Below are positions 62,722 to 64,000 of a DNA stretch of 64,000 nt, one piece after another. The translations under genes and the position numbers were made by a program. The notes beneath the pieces are model-generated. The model ran no database searches, had not been told where the DNA came from, and saw only the letters and a program-made list of their open reading frames with translations. This DNA is from Mycoplasma leachii PG50 (lineage in GTDB: Bacteria > Bacillota_I > Bacilli_A > Mycoplasmatales > Mycoplasmataceae), in the NCBI RefSeq assembly GCF_000183365.1, contig NC_014751.1:434001-498000 (forward strand). The letters run 5' to 3'. Each line of letters begins with the position of its first letter. Position 1 is the stretch's first letter.

Positions 62722-63339
62722 ATGAAACTAATCCAAAAGTTAAAAAATTTTTTTAATAATATTAAGTCTTTTTTTAAAAATAAAAATTCTGTTAAAGTTT
62801 ATAATAAACCTAAAGCTATTGAAAACAAAAAAAAATTAAATTCATCTGAACAAATTAATAATTCTTCTATTAACATTTTTAATAATCAAGAATATATTGA
62901 TAAAAGAGCTATTTTAGATTCACAAAATGAATTCAAATTAAAAGTAATTTTAAACAAAACACAAGTTTTAGAACAATTAATTCAAATTAAAAATACTTTT
63001 AAAGAATGTGAAGAATGCCAAAATATTTATCATTTAAAAATCGATGATATGAAAATAAAAATTTCACAATTAAAAAGATATATAGATCATAATTATGGTT
63101 TTTTAGGTAGTGAAAAAGACTATAAAGAATATGTTTTTTTGAATAATATTAAAAGTTATTCTCAAACTGATGAAAAAGCTGGATTAGATTTAATCAATGA
63201 ATTAGAAGACTATTTTAATAAATATTTAAATTATGATGTTAATTATTTTGTTCCTTGTGATAAGCATAAAAACTTAATTGATGAATACAAAATATTATCA
63301 ATTAAAGTTGATGATTTAGATAAAATAATTTCAAAATAA
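62722..63339 (+). CDS. Hypothetical helical protein
   Basis: 205 residues. Very basic N-terminus with a Phe/Lys amphipathic helix (KLIQKLKNFFNNIKSFF), then a long helical region with heptad repeats, FKECEECQ (CxxC, a possible metal or redox pair) and SQLKRYIDHNYGFLGSE. No membrane helix and no family recognised. Ends 126 nt before the tRNA cluster. Confidence 0.7.
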   Translation: MKLIQKLKNFFNNIKSFFKNKNSVKVYNKPKAIENKKKLNSSEQINNSSINIFNNQEYIDKRAILDSQNEFKLKVILNKTQVLEQLIQIKNTFKECEECQNIYHLKIDDMKIKISQLKRYIDHNYGFLGSEKDYKEYVFLNNIKSYSQTDEKAGLDLINELEDYFNKYLNYDVNYFVPCDKHKNLIDEYKILSIKVDDLDKIISK

Positions 63340-63400
63340 TATTAAAAAACTCTATATATTCTAACTTCTTCTAAAAATGTTTCATTTTTTATATAAACTA

Positions 63401-63428
63401 TTGAAATATGTTATAAATGATATAAAAT
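63401..63428 (+). promoter_or_regulatory. tRNA cluster promoter
   Basis: TTGAAA (63401-63406), 16 nt, TAAAAT (63423-63428), 38 nt before the first tRNA. Confidence 0.6.
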
Positions 63429-63465
63429 TATTTGTGTCTTGTGTTAGAGGAAGCGAATTTATATT

Positions 63466-63541
63466 GCTGACTTAGCTCAGTTGGTAGAGCAATTGACTAG
63501 TAATCAATAGGTCGAAGGTTCAAATCCTTTAGTCAGCACCA
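63466..63541 (+). tRNA. tRNA-Thr (anticodon AGT)
   Basis: GCTGACT/AGTCAGC acceptor stem, D-arm TAGCTCAGTTGGTAGAGCA, anticodon stem ATTGA/TCAAT with loop CTAGTAA, T arm GGTTCAAATCC, encoded CCA. An unmodified-A34 tRNA-Thr(AGU) is known in M. capricolum. Confidence 0.95.
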
Positions 63542-63547
63542 GTTCTT

Positions 63548-63631
63548 GGAGGGGTAGCGAAGTGGCTAAACGCGGGTGGCTGTAACCCACTTCCTTACGG
63601 TTCGGGGGTTCGAATCCCTCCCCCTCCACCA
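63548..63631 (+). tRNA. tRNA-Tyr (anticodon GTA)
   Basis: GGAGGGG/CCCCTCC acceptor, loop CTGTAAC, long variable arm (class II), T-arm GGTTCGAATCC, encoded CCA. The long variable arm and GTA anticodon fix Tyr. Confidence 0.95.
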
Positions 63632-63638
63632 TTATTAT

Positions 63639-63713
63639 TGGGCTATAGCCAAGCGGTAAGGCAAGGGACTTTGACTCCCTCATGCGCCGGTTCGAATCCT
63701 GCTAGCCCAACCA
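63639..63713 (+). tRNA. tRNA-Gln (anticodon TTG)
   Basis: TGGGCTA/TAGCCCA acceptor, anticodon stem AGGGA/TCCCT with loop CTTTGAC, T arm GGTTCGAATCC, encoded CCA. In mycoplasmas Gln-tRNA is made from Glu by GatABC. Confidence 0.93.
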
Positions 63714-63717
63714 TCTT

Positions 63718-63793
<76 letters not shown>

Positions 63794-63801
63794 CTTATCT
63801 T

Positions 63802-63890
63802 CCCCAAGTGGCGGAATAGGTAGACGCATTGGACTTAAAATCCAACGGGCTTAATATCCTGTGCCGGTTCAAGTCCGGCCTTGGGGACCA
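63802..63890 (+). tRNA. tRNA-Leu (anticodon TAA)
   Basis: CCCCAAG/CTTGGGG acceptor, anticodon stem TTGGA/TCCAA with loop CTTAAAA, long variable arm, T-arm GGTTCAAGTCC, encoded CCA. Decodes UUA, the main Leu codon here. Confidence 0.95.
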
Positions 63891-63900
63891 TTTTGAAAAT

Positions 63901-63928
63901 AAACATGCTATAAAAGGCATGTTTTTTT
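63901..63928 (+). terminator. Terminator of the tRNA cluster
   Basis: AAACATGC (63901-63908), loop, GCATGTTT (63917-63924), then T run. Confidence 0.85.
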
Positions 63929-63944
63929 ATTTTCTGTTTTTTAG

Positions 63945-63973
63945 ATAAAAAAAATGAATCTTTAAGATTCATT
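63945..63973 (-). terminator. Terminator for a minus-strand gene beyond the right edge
   Basis: On the minus strand AATGAATC / GATTCATT forms a stem followed by TTTTTTTATC. Suggests a convergent gene begins outside the window to the right. Confidence 0.7.
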
Positions 63974-64000
63974 AAATTATTATTTTTAAAATATTATTTT

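Overview
Organism. The window is very A+T-rich, and almost every tryptophan in the recognisable proteins is encoded by TGA. This means genetic code 4, a mollicute. The 16S rRNA text, the gene order (clpB-hrcA-grpE-dnaK-dnaJ; pyrH-frr; mraZ-rsmH-ftsA-like-ftsZ-sepF-hydrolase) and the surface proteins fit the Mycoplasma mycoides/capricolum cluster. Genes must be read through in-frame TGA.

Layout. 1-9.7 kb: the end of an immunoglobulin-protease-like gene (MIP, DUF31 serine protease), followed by a seven-gene F1-like ATPase operon with gamma-, epsilon-, alpha- and beta-like subunits, a polytopic membrane protein, a 164-aa protein and a 755-aa protein with a large predicted outside domain. No classical a, b or c subunit is present. 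9.7-17.5 kb, minus strand: three paralogous lipoprotein genes in tandem. One is intact (835 aa), one has lost its signal peptide and promoter, and one is frameshifted. 17.7-19.7 kb: rdgB, trmL and a Cof-type HAD phosphatase. 19.8-26.7 kb: the HrcA/CIRCE heat-shock cluster. 26.7-29.2 kb: rpsB-tsf plus a membrane protein. 29.4-32.3 kb: pyrH-frr-argS. 32.3-37.4 kb: a 16S-23S-5S rRNA operon with processing stems and no spacer tRNA. 37.5-46.7 kb: a giant FtsX-type permease, an unknown protein, pheST, DUF177 and rpmF. 46.8-52.1 kb: the division cluster, in which mraZ carries an in-frame stop. 52.1-58.7 kb: a T-box leader with ileS, then lspA, an RluD-type pseudouridine synthase, a rhomboid-like protein without its catalytic pair, and dCMP deaminase. 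58.8-61.7 kb: two paralogous C-terminally anchored surface proteins flanking acpS. 61.7-63.3 kb: plsC and an unknown protein. 63.4-64 kb: five tRNAs (Thr, Tyr, Gln, Lys, Leu).

How the parts may work together. The most interesting unit is the first 9.7 kb. A cytoplasmic F1-like motor appears to be co-transcribed with an extracellular antibody-cleaving protease, and two membrane proteins encoded between them could couple the two. This matches the known association of MIB-MIP with Type 3 F1-like X0 ATPases; the coupling itself is inference. The second theme is decay and remodelling of surface and regulatory genes: the frameshifted and decapitated lipoproteins, the mraZ nonsense codon, and a nonsense codon that removes the basic tail of one surface protein. 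The rest is housekeeping with readable control sites: CIRCE, MraZ boxes, the T-box, rRNA processing stems and hairpin terminators.
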